Assembly (NCBI GenBank): GCA_039819095.1
Contig: JBCBSP010000007.1
Location: 62,001-126,000, forward strand
Source of the DNA: JBCBSP01 sp039819095
GTDB lineage: Bacteria > Pseudomonadota > Alphaproteobacteria > Caulobacterales > Maricaulaceae
Direction of reading: 5' to 3'
Length of the DNA stretch: 64,000 nt
The notes beneath the pieces were generated by a model that was given only the letters and a program-made list of their open reading frames with translations, was not told the DNA's origin and did not search any database. Both the position numbers and the translations under genes were made by a program. Numbering within the stretch: position 1 is the stretch's first letter; the number at the start of each line of letters is the position of its first letter. This document shows, piece after piece, positions 39,026 to 47,488 of the stretch.

Positions 39026-42001
39026 TCAGGCCTCTTGCTGGTTGGTGTCCCACCAGGCGACCGCGTCGGCGTCGCGCGCGGTCAGGTCAGGGTAGCGCGG
39101 ATCAGAGCCGACGTCCGGTGTGATTTTCCACGAACGTGCGCATTTGCGCCCTTCGGCGGGCGCGAACACCACCGTCACGTCTGCGACATCGTCCAGCGCA
39201 AAGGCGCCGTCCGGCCCCGGCCCGTCAAGCAGGCGAAGCTGACTGGTGATGGCGATATCGGCCAGGAAGGCTTCAAGCGCCTCAGATCCGGCTTCGGCCG
39301 CCAGCGCATCGCGATAGGCCGGATCGGCGAGATAGACGTCCGGCGCCGCTTCCAGGCTGGAGCCGATCACCTTGGCCCGGCGTTCGCCTTCCAGAGCTCC
39401 GGTCACCACGCGACGGACCGCCCGGATGCGGTCCCAGCGCGCGGCGCGCTCATCATCACGCCAGCCTTGCGGCGTTTCAGGGAATTCTCGCAGATGCACA
39501 GAATCATCATCGCTCGGATATCGGGTCAGCCAGGCCTCTTCCATCGTGAACGGCAGAAGCGGCGCAAGCCAGGCGGTCAACCGGTCGAAAACCTCCGCCA
39601 TTACCGTGCGCGCCGCCATCCGGCGAAGCTCGACCGGCTTGTCGCAATACAGGCTGTCCTTGCGTACATCCAGATAGAAGGCCGACAGATCGTTTGCGCA
39701 GAAATTGAACAAGGCCGACCAGGCGCGCTTGAAATCAAACGCGGCGTAAGCCTCGCGCACCTGAACGTCGAGCTCGGAAAGGCGATGCAGCACCCAGCGC
39801 TCCAGCGAGGGCATGTCGTCCAGCGCCACGCGTTCGGTCTGCGCGTCATATCCATCGAGCGCGCCGAGCAGATAGCGCAGCGTGTTGCGCAGCTTGCGAT
39901 AGGAATCAGCCGCCGATCCCAGGATGGATTCCCCGATGCGCAGATCGCCGGAGAAATCCGCACTCGCCGCCCAGAGCCGCAAGATGTCGGCGCCGTACTT
40001 GTCGGCGACCGCATTCGGCGCGAGCACATTGCCGAGGGATTTGGACATCTTCATGCCCTTCTCATCGACGATGAAGCCGTGCGTGATGACCGCTTCATAG
40101 GGGGCCCGACCCCGCGTGCCGCAACTTTGCAGGAGCGAGGATTGGAACCAGCCGCGATGCTGGTCGGAGCCTTCAAGATAGACATCCGCGGGCCACTCGC
40201 CTTCGCGAAGCGCGAAGGCGTGGGTGCAGCCGGAATCAAACCACACATCCAGGATATCGGTGACCGGCTCATAGTCGGCCGCGTCGTAATCATTGCCGAG
40301 GAAATCCTGCGGGTCGCGGTCAAACCACGCGTCCGCTCCGCCCTCCTCGACCGCCGCGATGATGCGGGCGTTGACGTTCGGATCGTTGAGCAGCTCGCCG
40401 GTTTCACGATGCACGAAGAGGGTCAGCGGCACGCCCCAGGCGCGTTGGCGCGAGATCAGCCAGTCCGGGCGGCTCTCCACCATGGAGCGGATGCGATTCT
40501 CAGCCACCGCCGGGGTCCAGCCCGTCGCCTCGATGGCTTTGAGCGCCTTGGCGCGCAGGGTCGAGCCGTCCGCCATGTCCCGGTCGATGGCGATGAACCA
40601 TTGCGGCGTGTTGCGGAACAGGACCGGCGCTTTGGAACGCCAGGAATGCGGGTAGGAATGCTCCAGTCGTCCGCGCGCCAGAAGATGACCCTGCTCGATC
40701 AGCGCGTCGGTCACCGCCTTGTTGGCCGGACCTTCCTGCCCGGCTTTCTTGCCGTCAGTGCGGATGATCTGCATCCCGGCGAAGACCGGGATATGGTCCA
40801 GATAGGCGCCGTCCGGGCCCACCGTGTGGGGGATGGGCTCTTTGGGGTCATGCCAGAGCGGGGCCATCATCCAGGCGGCGAAGTCCTCCGCGCCGTGACC
40901 CGGCGCGGTATGGACAAAGCCCGTGCCGACATCGTCGGTGACGTGATCGCCCGCCAGAAGCGGCACGCGGTAATTCCAGTAAGGATCAAGCTCGGCGAAC
41001 GGGTGCGAACAGATCAGCCCCGTCGGATCAGCATCGCCCAGGCGTTTGGCCTTGGTGATGAAGCCCTTCTTGGCCACATCAGTCCAGAGCGCATCGGCCA
41101 CCACCAGCTTGTCGCCCGGACGCGCCCAGGGCAGGAAATCGGCGCCGGTGTCGGCGGCCTCCACCTGATAGACGCCATAGCTGATCTTGGTCGAGTAACA
41201 GATCGCCCGGTTGGCCGGGATCGTCCACGGGGTGGTGGTGTAGATGACGATGTGGGCGCCGGTCAGATCGGCGCTGACGCCGACCCCGTCCTGTTTCACT
41301 CCGCGGATGGGGAAACGGACCCAGACCTCAGGCGAGACCTTGTCTTTGTACTCCACCTCGGCTTCGGCGAGCGCGGTCTGTTCCACAGGCGACCACATCA
41401 CCGGGGTGGAGCCGCGATAGACCAGGCCCTGATCCACGAATTTCAGGAATTCCGACACGATGGCCGCTTCAGAGCCGTAGGCCATGGTGGTGTAGGGATC
41501 GTCCCACTCGCCTTCCACGCCGAGCCGCCTGAACTCCTCGCGCTGGATGTCGATCCAGCCATCGGCGTATTCGCGGCAGGCCTTGCGGAATTCGGAGGTT
41601 GGAACGTCCTCCTTGCGCTTGCCCTTCTGCCGATACTGGCGCTCAACCTGCCATTCGATCGGCAGGCCGTGGCAGTCCCAGCCTGGACGATAAGGCGCGT
41701 CATGACCGGCCATGCGCGCGGTGCGCACGACAAAATCCTTGAGGATTTTGTTCATGCCGGTGCCCAGGTGGATATGCCCGTTGGCGTAGGGCGGTCCGTC
41801 ATGAAGTACGAATCGTTCCTTGCCGGCGCCGGCTGCGCGCATGCGCTCGTAGAGCCCGATCCGCGCCCAACGCTCCAGAAGCTCCGGCTCGCGCTTGGGC
41901 AGGCCGGCGCGCATAGGAAACTCGGTATGAGGCAGGAAGAGGGTCTGTTTGTAATCGCGGGCCGGCGTGTCTTGCGCCGGGGTGTCGCTCGCTGGGGTCA
42001 T
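39026..42001 (-). CDS. ileS: Isoleucyl-tRNA synthetase
   Basis: 991 aa. HIGH-type motif in DGPPYANGHIHLGTGMNKIL near residue 68, editing-domain segments, DVWFDSGCTHAFALREG, and KMSKS-type KGMKMSKSLGNVLAPN near 660. It charges tRNA-Ile and edits valine. The C-terminus lacks the long zinc-binding tail Cys cluster typical of some IleRS. It starts ATG 42001 and is followed by lspA. The 1040-residue plus-strand frame across it is a GC-rich shadow. Confidence 0.97.
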   Translation of the reverse strand: MTPASDTPAQDTPARDYKQTLFLPHTEFPMRAGLPKREPELLERWARIGLYERMRAAGAGKERFVLHDGPPYANGHIHLGTGMNKILKDFVVRTARMAGHDAPYRPGWDCHGLPIEWQVERQYRQKGKRKEDVPTSEFRKACREYADGWIDIQREEFRRLGVEGEWDDPYTTMAYGSEAAIVSEFLKFVDQGLVYRGSTPVMWSPVEQTALAEAEVEYKDKVSPEVWVRFPIRGVKQDGVGVSADLTGAHIVIYTTTPWTIPANRAICYSTKISYGVYQVEAADTGADFLPWARPGDKLVVADALWTDVAKKGFITKAKRLGDADPTGLICSHPFAELDPYWNYRVPLLAGDHVTDDVGTGFVHTAPGHGAEDFAAWMMAPLWHDPKEPIPHTVGPDGAYLDHIPVFAGMQIIRTDGKKAGQEGPANKAVTDALIEQGHLLARGRLEHSYPHSWRSKAPVLFRNTPQWFIAIDRDMADGSTLRAKALKAIEATGWTPAVAENRIRSMVESRPDWLISRQRAWGVPLTLFVHRETGELLNDPNVNARIIAAVEEGGADAWFDRDPQDFLGNDYDAADYEPVTDILDVWFDSGCTHAFALREGEWPADVYLEGSDQHRGWFQSSLLQSCGTRGRAPYEAVITHGFIVDEKGMKMSKSLGNVLAPNAVADKYGADILRLWAASADFSGDLRIGESILGSAADSYRKLRNTLRYLLGALDGYDAQTERVALDDMPSLERWVLHRLSELDVQVREAYAAFDFKRAWSALFNFCANDLSAFYLDVRKDSLYCDKPVELRRMAARTVMAEVFDRLTAWLAPLLPFTMEEAWLTRYPSDDDSVHLREFPETPQGWRDDERAARWDRIRAVRRVVTGALEGERRAKVIGSSLEAAPDVYLADPAYRDALAAEAGSEALEAFLADIAITSQLRLLDGPGPDGAFALDDVADVTVVFAPAEGRKCARSWKITPDVGSDPRYPDLTARDADAVAWWDTNQQEA

Positions 42002-42213
42002 CGCGGCGGGTCCGTATCAGAAGAGAGCTTGAAGAAAGACGTGTGCGAAAAGGCTCCCGACGCCGCGGCGGTGTGAACCGTCAACCGCGGGCCGGGCCGC
42101 TAATTCGACCACGGAGGATGATGCGCAAAAAGCTCATGAACCCGGTCTATCAGCGCCGCGCCGAAGGGTCCACCCGCCGCGCGCCGCTGACCGGCGCAGG
42201 CCGGCGCCGGGCT

Positions 42214-42408
42214 CTATTCCTCGTCTTCGAAAATCGCTTCGATCGGCTCACCGAACAGTCGCGCGATCTTGAAGGCGAGCGGCAGGGACGGGTCGTACTT
42301 GCCCCGCTCCAGCGCGTTCACCGTCTGGCGAGACACGTCCAGCTTGTCGGCCAGCACCGCCTGGCTCCAGCCGCGGTCACCTCGCAAGTCCTTCAGCCGG
42401 TTCTTCAT
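42214..42408 (-). CDS. XRE-family helix-turn-helix regulator, module 2
   Basis: 64 aa, one HTH domain: KNRLKDLRGDRGWSQAVLAD, KLDVSRQTVNALERGKYDPS, LAFKIARLFGEPIEAIFED. Same small-regulator family as the protein at 32232-32456. ATG 42408 is favoured (GTG 42411 is adjacent). Nine bases separate it from the membrane gene, so it is the last gene of a three-gene operon. Probably binds the three inverted repeats at 43175-43230. Confidence 0.92.
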   Translation of the reverse strand: MKNRLKDLRGDRGWSQAVLADKLDVSRQTVNALERGKYDPSLPLAFKIARLFGEPIEAIFEDEE

Positions 42409-42417
42409 CACCCGCGC

Positions 42418-42858
42418 TCACTCATAGCTACGCAGCTGAATGCAGAGCGAGGCGTAATAGCCCAGAATTCCCGCCGGCAGCACCATAACACCGGCGCTGA
42501 TCAGATAAGCTGGCGGCGCCTCGCCGGGCGTTGCGATCGCGATGACCCCCAGCGCAAAGATAAGGAAGGCGGCTCCGGCGAACCCGATCGCCAGCGCAGC
42601 CAGATGGATTTGCCGCTGCAACTCGTCCAGCGAACGGATCAGCGCTGTGAACTCATAGGACAGAAAACCGGCCAGCACGATGGCGGCTACAGCGCTGGCG
42701 ACTGCGATGAGCGAAGCGTGCGGTTCTGCGGAATTGGAAAACACCGACGCCAAGGCGATCGTCGGCAGGAAGAGGAGCGAGGCGACGGTCGCGCGGACCA
42801 CATAGCGCCGCCTTGCCGCAGGCGGAGTCGAGCTGGCTTCCGGCATCAGATTGATCAT
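42418..42858 (-). CDS. Membrane protein paired with an XRE regulator, module 2
   Basis: 146 aa with four hydrophobic segments, for example VVRATVASLLFLPTIALAS, LIAVASAVAAIVLAGFL and IHLAALAIGFAGAAFLIFAL. It has a short conserved-looking loop SLDELQRQIHLAALA between helices 2 and 3; the related protein at 50722-51141 has RLDEMQQLMLWRTLG at the same place, so the two look paralogous. No known function. GGAGGG precedes ATG 42858. Confidence 0.82.
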   Translation of the reverse strand: MINLMPEASSTPPAARRRYVVRATVASLLFLPTIALASVFSNSAEPHASLIAVASAVAAIVLAGFLSYEFTALIRSLDELQRQIHLAALAIGFAGAAFLIFALGVIAIATPGEAPPAYLISAGVMVLPAGILGYYASLCIQLRSYE

Positions 42859-42886
42859 CGCTTTACCCTCCTCTTCCCGCCTCAGC

Positions 42887-43159
42887 TCACGCTGCGTCTA
42901 CGGTTTGCGCATCAGCACGCTTACCGCCTGTAAAACGCGACCACAGCCGGGCCCGGTTCGCGAACGCTGTCCAGCCCAGCACCACCGCGCCAGCCCAGAA
43001 GAGCGCTTCAGTCGACAACGCCGCAGCGAACACCGTGGCGAAGAACGCCCAGCGCGGCCAGTCGATCAGGACCGCCCCGCCGACGCTCAGCCACGAGGCC
43101 GCGCACGCCGCAGCCGCAATCAACAACAAACCCCGACGGGCTTTCTCTCCGAGTGTCAT
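42887..43159 (-). CDS. Small two-helix membrane protein, first gene of module 2
   Basis: 90 aa with two hydrophobic segments (RGLLLIAAAACAASWLSVG, FFATVFAAALSTEALFWAG) and a basic C-terminus (RARLWSRFTGGKRADAQ). I recognise no family. AAGGGG lies before ATG 43159. Immediately upstream are three 16-bp inverted repeats that straddle the probable promoter, so this operon should be under tight control by the downstream XRE gene. Confidence 0.75.
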   Translation of the reverse strand: MTLGEKARRGLLLIAAAACAASWLSVGGAVLIDWPRWAFFATVFAAALSTEALFWAGAVVLGWTAFANRARLWSRFTGGKRADAQTVDAA

Positions 43160-43174
43160 GGCTTACCCCTTAAT

Positions 43175-43230
43175 GTCAAGTACGCTTGACTATATGGCGT
43201 AAAGGAGGCTTGACGTCAAGGGCGCTTTAC
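43175..43230 (-). promoter_or_regulatory. Three tandem operators GTMAAG-N4-CTTKAC at the module 2 promoter
   Basis: Sites at 43175-43190 (GTCAAG-TACG-CTTGAC), 43199-43214 (GTAAAG-GAGG-CTTGAC) and 43215-43230 (GTCAAG-GGCG-CTTTAC). On the minus strand, the TTGACG inside the outermost site followed after 17 bases by CATATA would form a promoter, which the other two sites overlap and follow. A classic repression layout; the binding protein is inferred to be the module 2 XRE regulator. Confidence 0.65.
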
Positions 43231-43241
43231 AATTCGAGTCC

Positions 43242-43274
43242 AAAAAAGCCGGCCCCGTCACCGAGGCCGGCTTT
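43242..43274 (-). terminator. Terminator of the peroxiredoxin gene
   Basis: On the minus strand GCCGGCC and GGCCGGC pair around a 10-base loop and are followed by six T's (43242-43247). It is 23 bp after the peroxiredoxin stop. Confidence 0.88.
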
Positions 43275-43296
43275 CCTGTGTTGGCGCTGAAACCGC

Positions 43297-43932
43297 TTAC
43301 TTGTTCGGCTGCGGCGTTGTGCGCAGGTAAGGCTTGATCTTGGTGTAGCCTTTGGCGAACAGCTTGTCGGCCTCTTCATCGGATACGGTCGGCACGACGA
43401 TGACATCTTCACCGTCGGTCCAGTTGACCGGTGTGGCGACCTTGTAACCGTCGGTCAGCTGCAGCGAATCGATCAGGCGCAGCACCTCGTTGAAATTACG
43501 GCCCGCGCTCGGCGGATAGGTGAAGGTGGCGCGGATTTTCTTGTTTGGGTCGATGACATAGACCGCGCGAACCGTGACTTTCGGATCCGCGTTCGGGTGG
43601 ATCATCTGATAGAGCTCGGACACCGAACGGTCAGTGTCGGCGATGATCGGGAAGTTCATCGCGACGCCCTGGGTCTCTTCGATATCCTTGATCCAGCCGT
43701 GGTGATCCTCAACCGGGTCGACCGAGAGCGCGATGGCTTTGGCGCCGCGCCTGGCGAACTCGTCCTTCAGCTTGGCGGTGAAGCCCAGCTCGGTGGTGCA
43801 GACCGGGGTGTAGTCAGCCGGGTGAGAGAAGAAAATCACCCAGTCATCGCCGATCCAGTCGTGAAACTTGATGCGGCCTTCGGTGGTTTCAGCGTCGAAA
43901 TCGGGGGCGAGATCGCCGAGCAGCAGACCCAT
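43297..43932 (-). CDS. 1-Cys peroxiredoxin (Prx6 type)
   Basis: 211 aa. The peroxidatic Cys is in FFSHPADYTPVCTTELGFTA, the Arg of the active site in DPNKKIRATFTYPPSAGRN. Only one catalytic Cys is visible (no resolving Cys), and the length and C-terminal extension (VSDEEADKLFAKGYTKIKPY) match the Prx6/1-Cys group. It reduces peroxides. Own terminator at 43242-43274. It is divergent from the SixA-type gene across a 165-bp gap. Confidence 0.95.
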   Translation of the reverse strand: MGLLLGDLAPDFDAETTEGRIKFHDWIGDDWVIFFSHPADYTPVCTTELGFTAKLKDEFARRGAKAIALSVDPVEDHHGWIKDIEETQGVAMNFPIIADTDRSVSELYQMIHPNADPKVTVRAVYVIDPNKKIRATFTYPPSAGRNFNEVLRLIDSLQLTDGYKVATPVNWTDGEDVIVVPTVSDEEADKLFAKGYTKIKPYLRTTPQPNK

Positions 43933-44097
43933 ATCCTTGTCCTTTACGTATCGCGTGGAGGGGTTGGCGGAAGTGTCGAACGCTGGCTAAGTGGCGACGT
44001 TCAGCGCCGAGCGCAACCGTTCTTACGAGAACGTGAGCGAAAGCTCGCCAAACGTTCGCGAATCTCCCCCACCGGGGCCCGAACAGGAGTGCCCACC

Positions 44098-44592
44098 ATG
44101 GCCACGCTCATCCTTATGCGACACGCCAAGGCCGTCGACCGGATGGACGCCGAGGACGATTTCGAACGCGGGCTGACCGAGCGTGGGCGCAGCGACGCCG
44201 CGCGCGCCGGCGAGGCGATGAAAGCCGCAGAACTGAGCGCCGATCTGGCGCTGGTCAGCCCGTCCCGGCGCACGCGCGAGACCTGGACGGCGGTCGCTGA
44301 CGCGCTGGGCGCACCGCGGGTCGATGACCCGATGGCGCTCTACCACGCGTCAGACACCATGCTGGAGCGGTTGATCATCGACGCGCTAGATCAGGGCGGC
44401 AGCGCCATTGCGCTCGTCGGACATAATCCAGGCATCGGCGCCCTCGCCCACACGCTCGCGGCGCGCGCCGGGCGGGCAACCGCCATGCCGCCCGGCTGGC
44501 CGACCAGTGCGGTCGTGGCGTTCGACTTCACACCCGGCTCAATGACGTTCGAAGCGGCTGAGCTGCGTTTCCTCTTCAACCCGAAGACCTGA
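44098..44592 (+). CDS. SixA-type histidine phosphatase
   Basis: 164 aa. It starts MATLILMRHAKAVDRMDAED, containing the RHG-like catalytic motif (here RHA) of the phosphoglycerate-mutase-like SixA family; ALVSPSRRTRETW and IALVGHNPGIGALAHTLA carry the second Arg and second His. SixA dephosphorylates phosphohistidine on HPt or PTS proteins. ATG 44098 has AGGAG 8 bases upstream; longer frames are shadows of the opposite peroxiredoxin gene. A short hairpin (44597-44611) follows its stop. Confidence 0.9.
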   Translation: MATLILMRHAKAVDRMDAEDDFERGLTERGRSDAARAGEAMKAAELSADLALVSPSRRTRETWTAVADALGAPRVDDPMALYHASDTMLERLIIDALDQGGSAIALVGHNPGIGALAHTLAARAGRATAMPPGWPTSAVVAFDFTPGSMTFEAAELRFLFNPKT

Positions 44593-44692
44593 TAAATCCC
44601 GTAAAACGGGAATAATTTGTCGCATTTCCCCTGAATAGATATCAACGCACCTTCACCCTTGAGTGGAAAGATGGGGTGTCGGAGGGGATTTC

Positions 44693-46174
44693 ATGCCGGA
44701 TGATGGTCGCGTGCAGCGCCTTTCTGTGGAGAGGCTGCGCGAAGATGCGTATGTCGCGCGCTTCGCCAGACGCACTGCGCTTAACGCACTGCGCCGCGCA
44801 ATCTTTGAGCTGCGCCGGGCGAGGCCGGGGCAAAGCGCAGCCTCGGCCGCCCCGCAAACCGGCTGGGCGATGGCCGGCCCGACCCTGTTCATGCTGGGCT
44901 TGATCATCTTCGCGCCAACCGTCGCGAGCGCGATGATCTGGGGCCTGCTCGGGGCAGGCTTTCTCAGCCTCGCTGTCTTTCGCCTGTCCGCCGCTTTGAC
45001 ACCGCCACGCTATAGCCCGCGCCGTCCTTTGCCGGTGAGCCAGCTGCCGAGCCTCACCGTCATTTGTGCGCTCCACCGCGAACCTGGCGAGGTCGTGGAA
45101 GGGCTGGCGCGTCAGCTTTCCCAGCTCGACTATCCCGCCGACCGGCTGACCCTCGCCCTGGCGGTGGAAGCCGATGATGAAGAAACCTGCCGAGCCGCCC
45201 ACGCCGCCGCCCGGCGCTGGCCGCTTGAGGTGATCGAAACGCCGCCGCGCGGACCGCGCACAAAGCCGAAAGCGTTGAACTACGCCCTGCACCTGACCGG
45301 CGGGGAGCTGATCGCGGTCTATGACGCGGAAGACTGCCCGGCGCCGGACCAGCTGCGCGCGGCCGCTGAAGCCTTCAGCGCTGACGCCCGCCTCGGCTGC
45401 GTTCAGGCGCCGCTCAGCTGGTATAACGCAGAAGAAACCTGGCTGACGCGGCAGTTCGCGCTGGAGTACGCAGCGCAGTTTCATGTGCTTCTGCCCTTCT
45501 ACGCGCGCCTTGGCTGGCCCCTGCCTCTAGGCGGCACCAGCAATGTTTTCCGCCGCACCGCGCTTGAAACATGCGGCGGCTGGGATCCGTTCAACGTCAC
45601 CGAGGACGCCGATCTCGGCTTCAGGCTGGCGCGCGAGGGGTGGCGCATCGGGCTCATCGAACCGGGCACGCGTGAAGAAGCGCCAACAACGCTTCGGCCC
45701 TGGATCGCCCAGCGCAGTCGATGGCTGAAAGGCCACCTCATCACCAGCATGGTGCACGCACGCGATCTGCCCGACCTCAGACGCGGCGCCGGTCCGGGCG
45801 CATGCCGGGCGCTGATCATCGCGCTGGCGGCCAATGCGCTCAGCGGCGCCCTGCACGCCCCCAGCCTGTTCGCCGCTCTTATGCTGGCGGGGCTTAGCGC
45901 CTTCGTGCACTGGGGCTCAGCGCCGCTGTGGGGGCTGGCCGTCCTGATGGCGGGCTATGCTGCGGCCGGCGCGGCGGCCCTTGTTGGCGCGAGGCGCGCA
46001 GGCTTTCGCCCCCGGCTCAGCGCGCTATTGTCGATGCCGCTCTACTGGCCGCTGCAGAGTCTCGCCTTCATGCGGGCCTTGAACGAGATGGCAGGCGATC
46101 CTTATTCATGGACCAAGACGCATCACGGCGTCAGCGCCGTGCCCCGCCCCGACACTGGGCCGGGCGGAGCATGA
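44693..46174 (+). CDS. Membrane glycosyltransferase, family 2 (cellulose-synthase-like)
   Basis: 493 aa. Two N-terminal helices (AGPTLFMLGLIIFAPTVAS, GLLGAGFLSLAVFRLSAAL), a GT-A catalytic domain with LTVICALHREPGEVVEGL, AVYDAEDCPAPDQL (DxD-like), FNVTEDADLGFRLAREGWR (TED) and QRSRWLKGHL (QxxRW), then about four C-terminal helices. This is the processive beta-glycosyltransferase layout; the polysaccharide is unknown. The ATG at 44693 has GGAGGGG upstream. Stop overlaps a following ATG (ATGA). Confidence 0.9.
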   Translation: MPDDGRVQRLSVERLREDAYVARFARRTALNALRRAIFELRRARPGQSAASAAPQTGWAMAGPTLFMLGLIIFAPTVASAMIWGLLGAGFLSLAVFRLSAALTPPRYSPRRPLPVSQLPSLTVICALHREPGEVVEGLARQLSQLDYPADRLTLALAVEADDEETCRAAHAAARRWPLEVIETPPRGPRTKPKALNYALHLTGGELIAVYDAEDCPAPDQLRAAAEAFSADARLGCVQAPLSWYNAEETWLTRQFALEYAAQFHVLLPFYARLGWPLPLGGTSNVFRRTALETCGGWDPFNVTEDADLGFRLAREGWRIGLIEPGTREEAPTTLRPWIAQRSRWLKGHLITSMVHARDLPDLRRGAGPGACRALIIALAANALSGALHAPSLFAALMLAGLSAFVHWGSAPLWGLAVLMAGYAAAGAAALVGARRAGFRPRLSALLSMPLYWPLQSLAFMRALNEMAGDPYSWTKTHHGVSAVPRPDTGPGGA

Positions 46175-46188
46175 AGGATCGCCGCCCG

Positions 46189-46401
46189 ATGAGCTTTGAG
46201 CTGACAATCATCCTGATGATCGCCGGACTGGCGGTGTTCGGACTGGCCGCCTGGCGCGGCGGTCGGCGCGCCGATCCGCTCAAGGGCGTGCGGCTCATCC
46301 CCTGGACTCCGATCGCGGTTCTGGCGGCGGTCTTTACGCTGACCGTACTGGCTCACCTGCTTAGCTTTTACGGTATCGAGACCGGTCAGCGCTATCGCTG
46401 A
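46189..46401 (+). CDS. Small two-helix membrane protein downstream of the glycosyltransferase
   Basis: 70 aa: helix 1 SFELTIILMIAGLAVFGLAA, a basic loop WRGGRRADPLKGVRLIPW, helix 2 AVLAAVFTLTVLAHLLSFYG. Similar small proteins occur in alphaproteobacteria but have no name I can give. AGGA lies 10 bases before ATG 46189; ATG 46171, overlapping the glycosyltransferase stop, is an alternative. Its stop abuts the convergent VTT gene stop. Confidence 0.75.
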   Translation: MSFELTIILMIAGLAVFGLAAWRGGRRADPLKGVRLIPWTPIAVLAAVFTLTVLAHLLSFYGIETGQRYR

Positions 46402-47052
46402 TCAGCCCCCCGCAAGCCCGGACCCGGTCCAGACCAGGACGGCGATGAAGGCGATCACGAAGAGCGCCACGCTGATCCGGCGCAGCAAGGGCGGGCGGCG
46501 GCGCCACCAGGCCATGATCTCCTCGCCGAACAGGAAAACCAGCACCGCCATCGACATGTATCGAATGCTGCGCCCCACCGTCACGGCGATCACAAAGCCC
46601 GCGAACCCGACGCCGGCAAGCCCCGCAGCGAAGCTGGTGAACTGAACCGGCACGGGCGTCATCATGCCGACGAAGACGGCCCAGACCCCGGCGTCCTCGA
46701 TACGCGTGCGCGCGCCCGCAACATCGCTCGCCATCGTTTCAGTCAGCAGCGGCGCCACCAGGCCGAAAGCCGCAGCCCCCACGCCGAATGAGATCAGACA
46801 CCCCGTCACCGAGCCCAGGATGACAGCGATCGCAGCCGGGAAGACGTGTCCGCGTCCGCGCAGCATTTCAGCCAGAAGCGGGAACTCGATCGGCCAGGGC
46901 AGAACCGACGATTCAATCACCGAACCAAGATAGAGCGCCGGCAACGCCCAGCGCCCCCGCGCGGCGCGCGTCAAACGCAGACCCGCCAGGCGAAGCGCGC
47001 GCAATGGCGCAAACCCGCGGCTCGAGCGCGAAGAGGGCTTAGCAGACGACAT
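46402..47052 (-). CDS. YqaA/DedA-type VTT-domain membrane protein
   Basis: 216 aa. The VTT (SNARE-associated/DedA) core is visible: WALPALYLGSVIESSVLPWP, IEFPLLAEMLRGRGHVFPAA, LGSVTGCLISFGVGAAAFGL and FVGMMTPVPVQFTSFAAGLA, followed by GRSIRYMSMAVLVFLFGEEI. Members are lipid scramblase-like or transporter proteins of the inner membrane. The N-terminal about 35 residues are basic. The 3' end abuts the small membrane gene tail to tail. Confidence 0.85.
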   Translation of the reverse strand: MSSAKPSSRSSRGFAPLRALRLAGLRLTRAARGRWALPALYLGSVIESSVLPWPIEFPLLAEMLRGRGHVFPAAIAVILGSVTGCLISFGVGAAAFGLVAPLLTETMASDVAGARTRIEDAGVWAVFVGMMTPVPVQFTSFAAGLAGVGFAGFVIAVTVGRSIRYMSMAVLVFLFGEEIMAWWRRRPPLLRRISVALFVIAFIAVLVWTGSGLAGG

Positions 47053-47488
47053 GCAAGCGATTTACCGCAAAGCGCCCCAAGGAAAGGCGCGGCGAATGGT
47101 CCAAGTGCAGCCAATGCTAAAGCGCGCCATTGGAGCCGGCGGCAGGCTTGGAAACTCAAGTATATTATTTAAATCAAACACCTATTATCTCATGGCGGTG
47201 AATCGCCACATGCTTGACTTTCCCATTTGCGCGAAGAGAAACCGCACCTGCGTCTTTCTCAGCAGCCGGCCGCCGGTTCAAGTCCGGCTTGGATCGCCCG
47301 AGGCGGCGAAATTGCAATCCTAGGGCGCGAATCTCGGAAACTCTGACATAGATCAATAAAAACAAAGCCTTGGAACCACCGCTATGCGGCGTGTTAGCCG
47401 ATATCGCTTGATGCCGGGCGCATTCACATGCGCATCCATGATGACATCTCGCCCGATGAGATTTGCATCCCCTGATCGACTGAAGCAC
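47053..47488. other. Gene-free gap with a tRNA T-arm-like fragment
   Basis: 436 bp without a convincing gene, including an AT-rich patch near 47160-47195 and 47340-47370. At 47272-47288 GCCGG-TTCAAGT-CCGGC has the exact shape of a tRNA T-arm, but no matching acceptor or D-arm lies upstream, so it may be a tRNA remnant. The minus-strand frame that reads through (47174-47488) shows antisense-tRNA-like wording and is not accepted as a gene. Confidence 0.5.

Noticed and set aside
38954..42076. 1040-residue open frame on the plus strand
   Set aside because: It lies opposite ileS, whose protein sequence is unmistakable; the frame is a by-product of high GC codon use.
42121..42933. Plus-strand frame after GGAGG at about 42113
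   Set aside because: It has a ribosome-site-like start but soon runs antisense through the XRE and membrane genes, and its sequence is low-complexity Arg/Gln.
44597..44611. TCCCGT-AAA-ACGGGA hairpin after the SixA-type gene as a terminator
   Set aside because: The stem is only six pairs with a three-base loop and there is no proper T-run, so it is not listed as a terminator.
47174..47488. Minus-strand 104-residue frame in the gap
   Set aside because: It contains a DLNRRP-like stretch typical of reading antisense through a tRNA-like sequence, and has no protein-family features.
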